Of a stretch of DNA of 61,835 bases, positions 38,736 to 47,339 are shown one piece after another. The notes beneath the pieces are model-generated. The model had not been told where the DNA came from, did no database searches, and was given only the letters and a program-made list of their open reading frames with translations. This DNA comes from JBBSHE01 sp038253325 (lineage in GTDB: Bacteria; Actinomycetota; Actinomycetes; Propionibacteriales; Nocardioidaceae). Numbering within the stretch: position 1 is the stretch's first letter; the number at the start of each line of letters is the position of its first letter. The translations under genes and the position numbers were made by a program. The stretch spans positions 1 through 61,835 of the forward strand of contig JBBSHE010000017.1 in NCBI GenBank assembly GCA_038253325.1, given 5' to 3'.

Positions 38736-39199
38736 TCGTATTTCCGCTCTCTGTGCCGTCCCCGATGGACCTGTGTGAAGGAGCGTGCATGCTGGCGTGG
38801 GGGCGGGGCATCCGTGCCCACCACGGAATCTTCGGGTCCGTGGCGGACCACGGATGGCCGGCCGCCGGATCTGGCTCAGGGTTGGTTCCAGCGACAAGCG
38901 TTCGCTGTGTACCACCTCGAAGGAGCATGCCGATGATCCCGTACCAGGTCGCCGCCAGGCGGCCGCGCGGCGCAGCATCCTGCTAGCGGAGGCGCACGCC
39001 TCCCGGCTGTTAAGCAAGCCCGGTGGGCTCCTTCGCGGTGAGTGCTTTGGCCGTGCACACCGAAGATCCCGCCGATGACGCCGGAGCGTGATGCGTACCG
39101 GGGCGAGTTCGGCGCTTGCAACGGGGATGTGTTCCAAGGGCGCGCTCGGAGCCAGTGGACGAGCACGGATGGGGGCACGAGATCGGACCTGGCTGACAG
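38736..39199. other. Intergenic up to the IS element
   Basis: The 464 bases hold the methyltransferase promoter (near 38740-38800). A stretch at 38930-39010 reads like a small broken protein (AARRSILLAEAHASRLL) in shifted frame. The last 15 bases, GGACCTGGCTGACAG (39185-39199), are the outer flank of the IS copy. Confidence 0.45.
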
Positions 39200-40532
39200 T
39201 GTGCTGGTTCAGGACATAGGAAAGGGATGTCTCAAGACATAGGAAACGCCTGACCGCCAGCGTGCGGGCATGTCCAAAGCCCGACTTGTCATCACCGCCG
39301 TCGTCGTCGAAGGGCGCACCCAGGCCGAGGTAGCAGCCGCCTACGGCGTCTCGCCCAGCTGGGTCAGCAAGCTCGTCGCTCGCTACCACGCTGAGGGTGA
39401 GGAGGCGTTCGAGGCCCGTTCCCGGCGACCGAGGACATCGCCGACCGCCCTGCCCTCCGCGACCGTCGAGCTGATCCTTGAGCTCCGCGAGAAGCTGACC
39501 ACCGCAGGCCTGGACGCCGGCCCCGAGACCATCGCCTGGCACCTCGCCGAGCACCACAAGACCCTGGTCTCCCGGGCCACGATCCACCGCATCCTGACCC
39601 GGCACGGGCTGGTCACCCCCGAACCCAGAAAGCGACCGAAGTCCTCCTACATCCGGTTCCAGGCCGCGATGCCCAACGAAACCTGGCAGTCCGACTTTAC
39701 CCACTACCGGCTCACCGGCCCCGACGGCCGATCCGGCCCCGACGGCCGAGATCATCACCTGGCTCGACGACTGCACCCGCTACGCGCTCTCGGTGACCGC
39801 GCACCACCGGATCACCGGCCCGATCGTCACCGCAACCTTCCGGCAAACCGTTGCCCGGCACGGGATCCCGGCCTCCACGCTGACCGACAACGGCATGGTC
39901 TACACCGTCCGCCTCGCCGGCGGCCGCGGCGGACGCAACACCTTCGAGCACGAACTGCGGCGCCTGCACATCGTCCAGAAGAACTCCCGTCCGAACCATC
40001 CGACCACCTGCGGGAAGGTCGAACGCTTCCAGCAGACGATGAAGAAGTGGCTGCGCACCCAACCGGCCCAACCCGCCTCCTTGGCCCAGCTACAGGCCGC
40101 CATCGCCCGCTTCGTCGACGAGTACAACCACCACCGGCCGCACCGATCACTCCCCCACCGGGCCACCCCCGGCAACGCGCTACCAATCGATGCCCAAGGC
40201 CATGCCCGGCGACTCACGCGACCCCGACACCCACGACCGGATCCGGCACGACCGCGTCGACAAGGCCGGCTCCGTCACCCTGCGCCACGACGGCCGGCTG
40301 CACCACATAGGCGTCGGCCGAACCCACGCCGGAACCTGCGTCATCCTGCTCGCCCAGAACCTCCAGATCAGGATCGTCAACGCCATCACCCGGCGAGCTA
40401 CTGCGAGAGCTGATCCTCAACCCCCACATCGACTACCAGCCGACCGGAGCACCCAAAGGACCCACCCGAAAATGACCACTGCCGGACCCGCTATCGCAGG
40501 TCCAGCAGTTGCCGATGTCTTGAGACATCACA
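39200..40532 (+). mobile_element. IS481-like element, copy 1 (degenerate)
   Basis: A 1333-base element. Ends are TGTGCTGGTTCAGGACAT (left) and ATGTCTTGAGACATCACA (right); reverse-complemented, the right end TGTGATGTCTCAAGACAT agrees with the left end at 12 of 18 positions. A further copy of the motif ATGTCTCAAGACAT lies inside at 39227-39240. TGT...ACA ends are typical of IS481. The outside left flank is GGACCTGGCTGACAG and the outside right flank CTGTCAGCCCGACC. A second copy, inverted, starts at 61710. Confidence 0.82.
39270..40474 (+). pseudogene. IS481-family transposase, about three frameshifts
   Basis: The N-terminal helix-turn-helix (QAEVAAAYGVSPSWVSKLVA) and first catalytic Asp (SDFTHYRL) are in frame one. 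A tandem repeat (GGCCCCGACGGCCGA twice, 39718-39750) accompanies a shift, after which the second Asp (TDNGMVY) and the Glu (VERFQQTMKKWL) are in frame two. Near 40200 and 40395 the C-terminal domain (HDRVDKAGSVTLRHDGRLHH, then ELLRELILNPHIDYQPTG) needs further shifts. The gene is therefore dead unless the sequence is faulty. Confidence 0.8.
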
Positions 40533-40546
40533 CTGTCAGCCCGACC
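40533..40546 (+). other. Distal end of proline tRNA attachment sequence (att, integrase side)
   Basis: CTGTCAGCCCGACC is the acceptor-arm end expected for a tRNA-Pro(GGG) of Actinobacteria (T-arm ...GGTTCAAATCCTGTCAGCCCGACC). Only the last bases are here because the IS element lies where the T-arm would be. It shares CTGTCAGCC with the fragment at 61671-61703 on the far side of the island. Confidence 0.6.
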
Positions 40547-40551
40547 GAAGA

Positions 40552-40598
40552 AACCGGCTCTGACCAGGGGAAACGTTGCGTCAGAGCCGGTTCTAGTT
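40552..40598 (+). terminator. Rho-independent terminator hairpin
   Basis: AACCGGCTCTGAC (40552-40564) and GTCAGAGCCGGTT (40580-40592) are perfect 13-base arms, followed by CTAGTTTT. It lies just after the tRNA-Pro end remnant, where a tRNA terminator would be. Confidence 0.75.
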
Positions 40599-40617
40599 TT
40601 GACGTAGGACGTCGGAT

Positions 40618-40634
40618 TGGACGTTTACTAGTCG
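40618..40634 (+). repeat. Direct repeat near island end (copy 1)
   Basis: TGGACGTTTACTAGTCG. A 16-of-17 match (TGGACGTTTACGAGTCG) lies at 61524-61540, at the other end of the island and in the same direction. Might be an integrase or excisionase arm-binding site. Confidence 0.6.
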
Positions 40635-40649
40635 AAAACGATTCGGCGG

Positions 40650-41798
40650 CTACGAGTCCGGGGCCGGCTCGTCCTTCTCGGCCAGCGTCTCCAGGAGCAG
40701 GGACAGGTCAGCCGAGACCGGCGGCTTGGCGATGTAGTGGTCGCGAGTGACCTGGCTCGAGGAGTGGCCGAGCTGACGCGAGGCGAGCTCGGAGGTCGTG
40801 ACTTCGGAGATCACGGTCGCCACGGTCTTGCGGAACGTGTGGGGGGTCACCCACTCGTAGCCGGTGTCCTTGCGGATCAGCCGCCACCGCCGCTCTACCT
40901 TGACGACCTGGTGCCAGGTGCCGTGGCGGGTGGCGAAGACGGCGTCGTGCTCGTTGGGCGTGGCGAACGGCGGGAGCACCACAGTCCGTTGGCTGGCGTC
41001 GGTCTTCGGGGTCGACTTCCGGTAGGTGCCCTTGCCGGTCTCGGTCTTGATCGTGCCTGTCACTGTCAGGGTGGACAATTCCCCGTCGAGGTCGAGATCG
41101 GTCCAGCGCAGCGCCAAGATCTCGCCGATCCGGCAGCCGGTGGCGAGCATCAGGTCGATGATGTCGGCCATGTCGCTCGTGGCCTTCGGGCCCGGTCTAT
41201 CGGCATTCACCCACCGGCGTACGGCGGCGCGGATCTCGACCAGATCGTCAACCCGCAGTGCCTTGGTCTCCTGCTTCGGGCGGTGGACGCGGCTGGTTCC
41301 TCGCGCTGGGTTCACCGGGATTGCGTCGTGTCGGACCGCGATGTCGAGCATGGCCCCGAGGACGACCTTGGCCTTGCGTTGTCGATTCACGCTCAGCTCT
41401 CGCAACGTCAGCAGGAGCCGGTCCAGCCGGCCCGTGGTGGCCTCGCGGAGCTTCAGCCCTCCCACGCTGGGGAGCACCAGGTTGTCCAGCACCCTGCGGT
41501 ACTCGTTGATGGTGGTCTGTTCGATCCGTCCTTCCGCTTCGAGTCCGTTGATCCAAAGATCGGCGAGGTCGATCAGCCGCGTCTCCGCCGTGACGAGCTC
41601 ACCTACGGGCGCGGTGCGAGTGGCCAGAACGTCGCGGAGAGCCCGCTCGGCCGCCGCCTTGCTAAGTCCCGTCGCGGTCACGCGACGAGTAGTGCCGCCA
41701 TGGTCGCGGAACCGAGTCAGGGCTCGGTAGCTGCCGTCGCGGATCTTCTCGGTGGTGATGGTTCCCCACGTGCCGAGGGGGAGTGGTGGCCGGGCCAT
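40650..41798 (-). CDS. Tyrosine site-specific integrase
   Basis: A 382-residue phage/ICE-type tyrosine recombinase. The N-terminal AP2-like/SAM-like arm-binding region (GSYRALTRFRDHGGTTRRVT) is followed by a core-binding domain and a catalytic domain. Catalytic residues visible are Arg in TGCRIGEILALRW, HTFR in TPHTFRKTVAT, GH in QLGHSSSQVT and Tyr in RDHYIA. It lies next to the tRNA-Pro remnant, as integrases of tRNA-inserted islands do. ATG 41798; the extension upstream is shadow. Confidence 0.9.
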   Translation of the reverse strand: MARPPLPLGTWGTITTEKIRDGSYRALTRFRDHGGTTRRVTATGLSKAAAERALRDVLATRTAPVGELVTAETRLIDLADLWINGLEAEGRIEQTTINEYRRVLDNLVLPSVGGLKLREATTGRLDRLLLTLRELSVNRQRKAKVVLGAMLDIAVRHDAIPVNPARGTSRVHRPKQETKALRVDDLVEIRAAVRRWVNADRPGPKATSDMADIIDLMLATGCRIGEILALRWTDLDLDGELSTLTVTGTIKTETGKGTYRKSTPKTDASQRTVVLPPFATPNEHDAVFATRHGTWHQVVKVERRWRLIRKDTGYEWVTPHTFRKTVATVISEVTTSELASRQLGHSSSQVTRDHYIAKPPVSADLSLLLETLAEKDEPAPDS

Positions 41799-41802
41799 GG
41801 TT

Positions 41803-42021
41803 TTACTCGCTCTGTGCGGGCTCAAGATGCGCGACGATCCAGGCGTCGAGGTCCGCACGCCGGTAGCGCAGGCAACCGCCCATCTTCACGGCGCGCGGTC
41901 CGAACCCCACCCGGCGGGTGCGCCAGGTGTACAGCGTCGCCTTCGGGATCGAGAGGTAGTCCGCAGCCTCGTCGATGGTGAGGATGACGCTCTCCTGATT
42001 GGTGTCGATGGTGGTACTCAT
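41803..42021 (-). CDS. Excisionase-like helix-turn-helix protein
   Basis: A 72-residue protein. A MerR-type HTH (TIDEAADYLSIPKATLYTWR ... KMGGCLRYRRADLDAWI) fills almost all of it, as in actinobacterial recombination directionality factors. GAAGGAG 6 bases before ATG 42021 fixes the start. The integrase begins 4 bases after its stop, so they are one operon. Confidence 0.85.
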   Translation of the reverse strand: MSTTIDTNQESVILTIDEAADYLSIPKATLYTWRTRRVGFGPRAVKMGGCLRYRRADLDAWIVAHLEPAQSE

Positions 42022-42523
42022 CGTGTGCTCCTTCGTCATGACGAGGACAGATTTGCCCTCGTGACTGAAGGTGTGCAGCGTCCACCCCGGGAACTGTGGA
42101 GAACCTTCGCTCAAGCAAGGCCATGGAGCGTGACGGGTCGTACTGAGCGCCCAACGAGGTCGCTTGGATCGGCTCGCCTCCCTCGCCAAGCGCTGGGATT
42201 GTCGGGCGCGACTTCTCGAGCGTCACCCTGCTCCGTGACTGGCCACTCCGACGACGGAGAACGTCGTCGGCTGCCTGTTGCTCTCGAGCGATGGGTTGCT
42301 CGCTGCCTTGCGCTGATTTGCGCTATTAGCCAGAGTATTCCGGTTCAAATCTGGGTCACCTCGAACCCGCTGATCCCGGCAGCCCCGACCTTGCCCGAAG
42401 TGGGATCCTTGATCCGCATCCTTCGGGTGACCTGACCACCCGTAGGGGCGCTCGATCACGAGCCTGGTAACCGGTTCGGCCCCAGCGGCGGACCAGCGCA
42501 ACGGTGTCCCCGGTGGAGGGGTG
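42022..42523. other. Intergenic in island
   Basis: About 500 bases with no gene recognised. CCGGTTCAAATCTGGG at about 42338-42353 looks like a tRNA T-arm, but no tRNA can be folded around it. The region should hold the excisionase promoter. Confidence 0.4.
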
Positions 42524-43513
42524 TCAGTCCGGTTCGGGCCGTGACGTATCGATCTCGATCCCCTTCCAGAACGCGACCCGGCCCTTGATACGACGGGCGA
42601 GCGGTGAGGGGTGCCGGTAGGTGAACGCTCCGTCCGGGACGACCTGTCCGTCGACGTGGACGTCGTAGTAGCTCGCCACTCCCTTCCAGGGGCACACGCT
42701 GGTGGTGCTGCTGGGTTGCAGCACTGCCTCGGCGACGCTATGCATGGGGAAGTAGGCATTGCCCTCCACCGTCACGATGTTGTCCGACGTCGCGACCAGA
42801 CTGGTCCCCAGTCGTGCCGAGGCGCTGGTGGTACGTCGCATGGTGCGCAGCAGTTCCACGGTCGTGGCGATGGCGGCACCGCCAACCGAAAGGAGGAGCG
42901 CCTCGATCACAGGGGTGCCCGATCCTGTCCACGTGGGTCCGTCCAGTCGACCAGAGGCCGACAGGACCCCGGTGGTCGCCAGCGCAGCGCTGAGCCCTGC
43001 GCCACCGGCGAGCATGATGCGCGACCGAGCTGAATGGTCACCGGATGCGCTGTCCTGGCCAACAACCCAGGGCCAGGCCGAGGCGAGGATCAATGGCGCG
43101 AGGTGCCAGGTGGTCGTGGGCCGCCACACGACGAGCGCGGACCACACGACCGCGACAACGAGCGTCCAAATGAGTCCCGGGCTGAGAATCTTCCTCGTGC
43201 CGTCGCTCCCTTCGCGACCAGGCGCTGGTGTCGAACAGGGCCGGTCGTCGGGGTCGACGGCACTGATCGCGTCGACCACCTGACGTACGGACGGGTTCAC
43301 CAATGCCCGGGGGCCAACGAAGACGGTGGGCACCGTCTCGTCGCCGCCGGTGGCCCCGCGCACCCGAGCCGCCGCGTCTGCCGACGACCAGATGTCGTGC
43401 TCGATCGTCGCCACGCCCGCGCGGCTCAGGCCACGACGTAGGGAGCCGCAGAAGGGGCAGCCGGGCCGCCACATCACCTCGATGGTGGGTGGGGTCGGGT
43501 TGGTCTGGGTCAT
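42524..43513 (-). CDS. Glutaredoxin-like + membrane + DUF427 fusion protein
   Basis: A 329-residue protein with an unusual order. Residues 10-85: glutaredoxin-like fold with CPFC (C19, C22) and TVPTVFVG. Residues 115-205: hydrophobic segments (GLIWTLVVAVVWSALVVW, IMLAGGAGLSAALATTGVLS, VIEALLLSVGGAAIATTV). Residues 230-325: a DUF427 domain (NAYFPMHSVAEAVLQPSSTT then SVCPWKGVASYYDV). It might pass electrons across or along the membrane to a substrate bound by DUF427, but this is inference. ATG 43513; it is the second gene after the membrane protein at 44106. Confidence 0.82.
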   Translation of the reverse strand: MTQTNPTPPTIEVMWRPGCPFCGSLRRGLSRAGVATIEHDIWSSADAAARVRGATGGDETVPTVFVGPRALVNPSVRQVVDAISAVDPDDRPCSTPAPGREGSDGTRKILSPGLIWTLVVAVVWSALVVWRPTTTWHLAPLILASAWPWVVGQDSASGDHSARSRIMLAGGAGLSAALATTGVLSASGRLDGPTWTGSGTPVIEALLLSVGGAAIATTVELLRTMRRTTSASARLGTSLVATSDNIVTVEGNAYFPMHSVAEAVLQPSSTTSVCPWKGVASYYDVHVDGQVVPDGAFTYRHPSPLARRIKGRVAFWKGIEIDTSRPEPD

Positions 43514-43545
43514 TTTCGTCCTCGGTGGGGGAGAGGGGTGGGTGT

Positions 43546-44106
43546 TCAGCGCGCGCGCTTGGCGCCTATGAAGAGGATGAGCCCGAGGAAGAGGCCGAAG
43601 ATGAGGTGCTCGACGAGGAAGGTGCCGTAGCCGACGAGCTTGGCCATGTTGGTGATCTGGTTCCCACTGCTGAAGATCGCGGCGGCCAGGGGCAGTCCGA
43701 CGAAGGAGCTGATCACGAAGACGAGGCCGCCCCAGACGACGGCGGCGGCGACGAGCGCCATTCCGCGGATCTTGGTGAGGCTGGCGAGGACGCCGAAGCC
43801 GACGCCGTACATCGCGCCGACCATCATGTGGATGAGCGCCCCGAGGAGGGCAGGACCGGCGAAGAACTCGAAGTTCGAGCCGCCCATGGCGCCCTTCATC
43901 GACGACATCATGTCGGCCGGAGAGATGAACACGGACGCGATGTGGTAGAGCGGTGTGAAGAACCCCGAGCCCTGGTAGGTAGCGGCGGCGATCATGGCGT
44001 AGGCGGCCATCATCAACGACGCGATGACGCCCGCGACCGCGCCCATCGACGCGGTACGGACGAGCGAGGTCCGGGATGTGGTGGGGGTGCTGGTGGCGGT
44101 GGTCAT
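43546..44106 (-). CDS. Multi-pass membrane protein of unknown function
   Basis: A 186-residue protein with five or so hydrophobic segments: VAGVIASLMMAAYAMIAAAT, LLGALIHMMVGAMYGVGFGV, ALVAAAVVWGGLVFVISSFV and HLIFGLFLGLILFIG. GGAGGA 6 bases upstream fixes ATG 44106. Histidines in the helices (HMM, HLIFG) could carry a metal, but no family is recognised with confidence. Confidence 0.75.
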   Translation of the reverse strand: MTTATSTPTTSRTSLVRTASMGAVAGVIASLMMAAYAMIAAATYQGSGFFTPLYHIASVFISPADMMSSMKGAMGGSNFEFFAGPALLGALIHMMVGAMYGVGFGVLASLTKIRGMALVAAAVVWGGLVFVISSFVGLPLAAAIFSSGNQITNMAKLVGYGTFLVEHLIFGLFLGLILFIGAKRAR

Positions 44107-44231
44107 GGTGTCCTCCGGTGAAGTTGTGGCGATTGGTCGATCTGCCATGGGAACCCGGTGACCTCGCTGTGAGCATCCCGGCGGTCCGGCGTCCGCATGC
44201 GGACCGACCGCACTGCTGTGCTGGTTGCGGG

Positions 44232-44852
44232 TCAGAGCGTCCCGACCCGTACCTGGATGTGACCGCCGCGGAAGCTCCACGACTGCACGTCGTGTGCTGT
44301 TCGCTCGAGCAGAGTCCACGGACGTGCGTTGATATCCGCCCCACCGAGTCGACAGGCCAGACGAGCAGCCGGATCGAGCAGCCGGGCCCAGCCGTGGGGC
44401 AACCCCATGTCGACGATTCCCGCGCGACCACCGGGGTGGACCAAGGAAGTGGCCCGCAGCCACGCCGCCTCCCAGTTGCTCATCAACGACAGCGAGTAGG
44501 TGAAGAGCACCGCGTCGAATGGCGCGCCGAGGGCGTCCAGTCCGGCGGCGACATGGTCAAGCTGCTCGGCGTCTGCCTCGACCAGGGCAACGTTTCCCGG
44601 TGGCACATGGATCGACTTGCGTCGTGCCACCTCGAGCATCTCGCCGCTGCGGTCCACGCCGACAACCTGTCCGCTCCGACCGACGGCGGCGAGGAGGAGC
44701 GGGAAGTTGAGCCCGGTCCCGCAGCCGATGTCCAGCACCCGGGATCCCTCCTGTAGGTGCAGGGCAGGAATGGCGCGTTCGCGGCCGATTCGGTAGATCG
44801 GCTCGGCCGACACGGTGTCGTACCACGAGGCCGAGTGCGTGTAGCGCGACAT
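44232..44852 (-). CDS. Class I SAM-dependent methyltransferase (UbiE/PmtA-like)
   Basis: A 206-residue methyltransferase. The SAM motif is VLDIGCGTGLNFPLLLAAVG near residue 40, then DRSGEMLEVARR and a PHGWARLLDPAAR tail. Small enzymes of this type methylate phospholipid headgroups or small metabolites. ATG 44852 has AAGGA 6 bases upstream. It is divergent from the ECF sigma factor across 128 bases. Confidence 0.84.
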   Translation of the reverse strand: MSRYTHSASWYDTVSAEPIYRIGRERAIPALHLQEGSRVLDIGCGTGLNFPLLLAAVGRSGQVVGVDRSGEMLEVARRKSIHVPPGNVALVEADAEQLDHVAAGLDALGAPFDAVLFTYSLSLMSNWEAAWLRATSLVHPGGRAGIVDMGLPHGWARLLDPAARLACRLGGADINARPWTLLERTAHDVQSWSFRGGHIQVRVGTL

Positions 44853-44883
44853 GGGATCCTTGCGTTTCGGATGGACGATGGGG

Positions 44884-44900
44884 CCGGTGCGGAGCACCGG
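44884..44900. promoter_or_regulatory. Perfect dyad in the divergent promoter region
   Basis: CCGGTGC-GGA-GCACCGG, 7-base arms, midway between the methyltransferase and the ECF sigma gene. It could be an operator or a leader hairpin of the methyltransferase message. Confidence 0.45.
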
Positions 44901-44980
44901 ACCAGTAGGAGTGGCAAAAGGGTGTCGGATCCAATGGTCTCAGCACCGCAAGGCGACGTGGGAAGCATTACCCGTGCTCA

Positions 44981-45559
44981 GTGGGTTTCCCGCTCGTGAC
45001 GCCCCCCCGACCTGCGGACGACGCTACCCGGAAGTCTGCCTTCCGAGAGTTGGTGGAGCCTGAGATCGAGGTGCTGCTTCGGGTGGCCCTGACCATCACC
45101 TCGAACCAGGCGGATGCCGAGGACCTCGTGCAGGAGACGCTGGCCCGCGCCTACCGGGCGATCGATCGCTTCGACGGGCGGCATCCGCGGGCCTGGTTGC
45201 TGACGATCATGCGCAACACGAACGCCAACCTGCACCGCCGCCAGCGGCCGGGCACGATCGGGGACTGGGAACTCATCCGGACCGCCAGGCCGGCTTTCGG
45301 CAGGGCAGAGCTGCCGAGCGCCGAGGACAGCTTCGTGGACGACGAGCTGCACGCGGATCTCGACGCAGCCGTCCGCGCCCTCGACCCCCGCTTCCGGGCT
45401 GCTCTCATCCTTGTCGACGTGCACGACCTGAGCTACGGCGAGGCAGCCGCGGTCATGGGGGTCCCCGTCGGCACGGTGATGTCGCGGCTCAGCCGAGCGC
45501 GTGACGGTGTCCGCAAGTCGCTCCGATTCAGCCCACTCACCCGAGGAGACCTGTCATGA
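44981..45559 (+). CDS. ECF-type RNA polymerase sigma factor
   Basis: Up to 192 residues. Region 2 (ADAEDLVQETLARAYRAIDRF ... HPRAWLLTIMRNTN) and region 4 (LDPRFRAALILVDVHDLSYG ... GVPVGTVMSRLSRAR) are complete. GTG 44981 is given; GTG 44996 is equally likely and neither has a good ribosome site. It overlaps the ZAS protein gene by 4 bases, so this is a sigma/anti-sigma pair that should drive the flavin reductase and possibly the ABC cluster. Confidence 0.87.
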   Translation: MGFPLVTPPRPADDATRKSAFRELVEPEIEVLLRVALTITSNQADAEDLVQETLARAYRAIDRFDGRHPRAWLLTIMRNTNANLHRRQRPGTIGDWELIRTARPAFGRAELPSAEDSFVDDELHADLDAAVRALDPRFRAALILVDVHDLSYGEAAAVMGVPVGTVMSRLSRARDGVRKSLRFSPLTRGDLS

Positions 45560-45834
45560 CTGGGACTCTGCGTCAGATGTTGACCTGCCACTGGTCCGCG
45601 CGCCGCATCCAGCGCTATCTCGACGCCGACCCGGCTGCCCGGCTGACGCCCGGAGAGATCTCCCGGCTCGAGGGGCATCTCGCGACGTGCGAGAAGTGCA
45701 CCCAGGTCGCGAGCGAGCACCGTGCCCTGCACCGGGCGCTGTCTCTGTGGTCCGGTGGGACGGGCGTCGACCCTGAGTCGGTCGATCGCGTCAGGGACTT
45801 CTTGTCCACCATCAATGACGAGGACACCGCGTGA
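45556..45834 (+). CDS. ZAS-type zinc-binding anti-sigma factor
   Basis: A 92-residue protein with the ZAS signature H41-x3-C45-x2-C48 and an upstream C11-H12. Such anti-sigma factors release their sigma when the zinc thiolate site is oxidised (RsrA-type). No membrane segment. Start and stop both overlap neighbours by 4 bases. Confidence 0.82.
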   Translation: MTGTLRQMLTCHWSARRIQRYLDADPAARLTPGEISRLEGHLATCEKCTQVASEHRALHRALSLWSGGTGVDPESVDRVRDFLSTINDEDTA

Positions 45835-47312
45835 CCATCGGCCAGCCGACCCTTGCTGCCTTGCAGGACGAGCGGTGGGACCTTCTGGTCGTCGGGGGCG
45901 GGACGGCCGGGATCGTCGGTGCGAAGACCGCCGCTCGGCTCGGTGCCCGGGTACTCCTGGTGGAACGCGAGCGGACCGGTGGTGACTGTCTGTGGACCGG
46001 CTGTGTCCCGTCCAAGGCGCTCCTGGCTGCCGCGGGCGTCGCCGCCAGCGCACGCAACGGGCATCGGTTCGGCATCGAAGTCGCCGGGGTCTCCGTCGAC
46101 TTCGCGAAGGTGATGGATCACGTGCGAGCGTCGATCCAGCACATCGCGCCTGTCGATTCCGTCGAGGCACTCGAGAAGGCATCGGTCTCTGTTCGCACAG
46201 CGACCGCCCGTTTCACCGGGCCGGACTCGGCCAAGATCGACGGGGCGCCGCTGAGGTTTCGACAGGCCCTCGTGGCCACCGGTGCCTCACCGGCGGTTCC
46301 TCCCATTCCCGGCCTCAGCGAGGTCGACTACCTGACCAGCGACACCGTGTGGGGCCTGGGCGAGCTCCCCGCTGAGTTGGTGGTTCTCGGCGGCGGGAGC
46401 ATCGGCTGCGAGCTGGGCCAGGCCTTCGCCCGCCTCGGCAGCAGGGTCTCCGTGATCGAAGGTGCACCCAGGATCATGCCTCGCGAGGACCCTCTCGCGG
46501 CAGCGGAGCTCGCCCAAGCCCTAGTCGACGAGGGCGTTGACCTCCAGACCGGCTCAGGAGTCGCCGCCGTCGAGCCCACCGCCCCAGGGTCCGGGGTCCT
46601 TCACCTCGAGAGCGGAAAGCAGGTGCCATTCTCCTGCCTCTTGGTGGCCGTCGGACGAGCGCCGCGAACCAACGACCTCGAGCTGGCCGCGGCGGGTGTG
46701 GAGGTCGATGACCGCGGGTTCGTCGTGGTCGACGACCTGCTGCGCACGACCAATCCACGCATCTGGGCCGCCGGGGACCTCACCGGCCATCCGCAGTTCA
46801 CCCACACCGCGGGCGTGCACGCGAGCCTGGCCGCGTCGAACGCCATCCTGGGGGTACGCCGCAAGGTCGACCTGACCGCGGTACCGCGGGTCACCTTCAC
46901 CGACCCCGAGGTCGCCGCGGTCGGCCTCGCCACCGACCGGGTCCGTCCCGGGCTGCGCATCCTCGACTGGTCCCACTCCCACGTCGACCGCGCGGTCACG
47001 GAGGGAGCGCTCGGCGGCTTCACGCGGCTGGTGGTCGACAAGCGTGGCCATGTCCTCGGTGCGACGGTGGTCGGGCCGCGAGCAGGGGAGACCCTGGGCG
47101 AGCTGACCCTGGCGATCACCAGGGGACTCACGACGCGCGATCTCGCCGGTGTGACCCACGCCTACCCGACGTACAACGACGGACCGTGGAATGCCGCGAT
47201 CTCCGACGTACAGGAGCGACTCGAGCGCCCCGCCACACAGCGTGCTCTCGCGGCGCTGGCGAAGGCACGGACCTGGTGGGTCAGCAGGAACGCCTCGACC
47301 ACGGACGCCTGA
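45831..47312 (+). CDS. Flavin disulfide reductase (MerA/Lpd-like)
   Basis: A 493-residue class I pyridine nucleotide-disulfide oxidoreductase. The FAD motif GGGTAG is at residues 22-27, the redox CX4C in GGDCLWTGCVPSK (C53, C58), the NAD(P)H motif LGGGSIGCELGQ near 185 and the C-terminal HAYPTYND where Lpd has HAHPTxSE. Tyr in place of the catalytic His is as in mercuric-reductase relatives. No N-terminal mercury domain and no terminal Cys pair. It is the third gene of the ECF operon and may be its main output. Confidence 0.87.
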   Translation: MTIGQPTLAALQDERWDLLVVGGGTAGIVGAKTAARLGARVLLVERERTGGDCLWTGCVPSKALLAAAGVAASARNGHRFGIEVAGVSVDFAKVMDHVRASIQHIAPVDSVEALEKASVSVRTATARFTGPDSAKIDGAPLRFRQALVATGASPAVPPIPGLSEVDYLTSDTVWGLGELPAELVVLGGGSIGCELGQAFARLGSRVSVIEGAPRIMPREDPLAAAELAQALVDEGVDLQTGSGVAAVEPTAPGSGVLHLESGKQVPFSCLLVAVGRAPRTNDLELAAAGVEVDDRGFVVVDDLLRTTNPRIWAAGDLTGHPQFTHTAGVHASLAASNAILGVRRKVDLTAVPRVTFTDPEVAAVGLATDRVRPGLRILDWSHSHVDRAVTEGALGGFTRLVVDKRGHVLGATVVGPRAGETLGELTLAITRGLTTRDLAGVTHAYPTYNDGPWNAAISDVQERLERPATQRALAALAKARTWWVSRNASTTDA

Positions 47313-47339
47313 TCCCTGCCTGCGACGCGCTTGCGTCGG

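Noticed and set aside
38930..39010. Small protein with AARRSILLAEAHASRLL
   Set aside because: Needs a frame change after the first codons; no support beyond composition.
42331..42360. T-arm-like sequence GGTTCAAATC as a tRNA gene
   Set aside because: No acceptor, D-arm or anticodon arm can be placed upstream.
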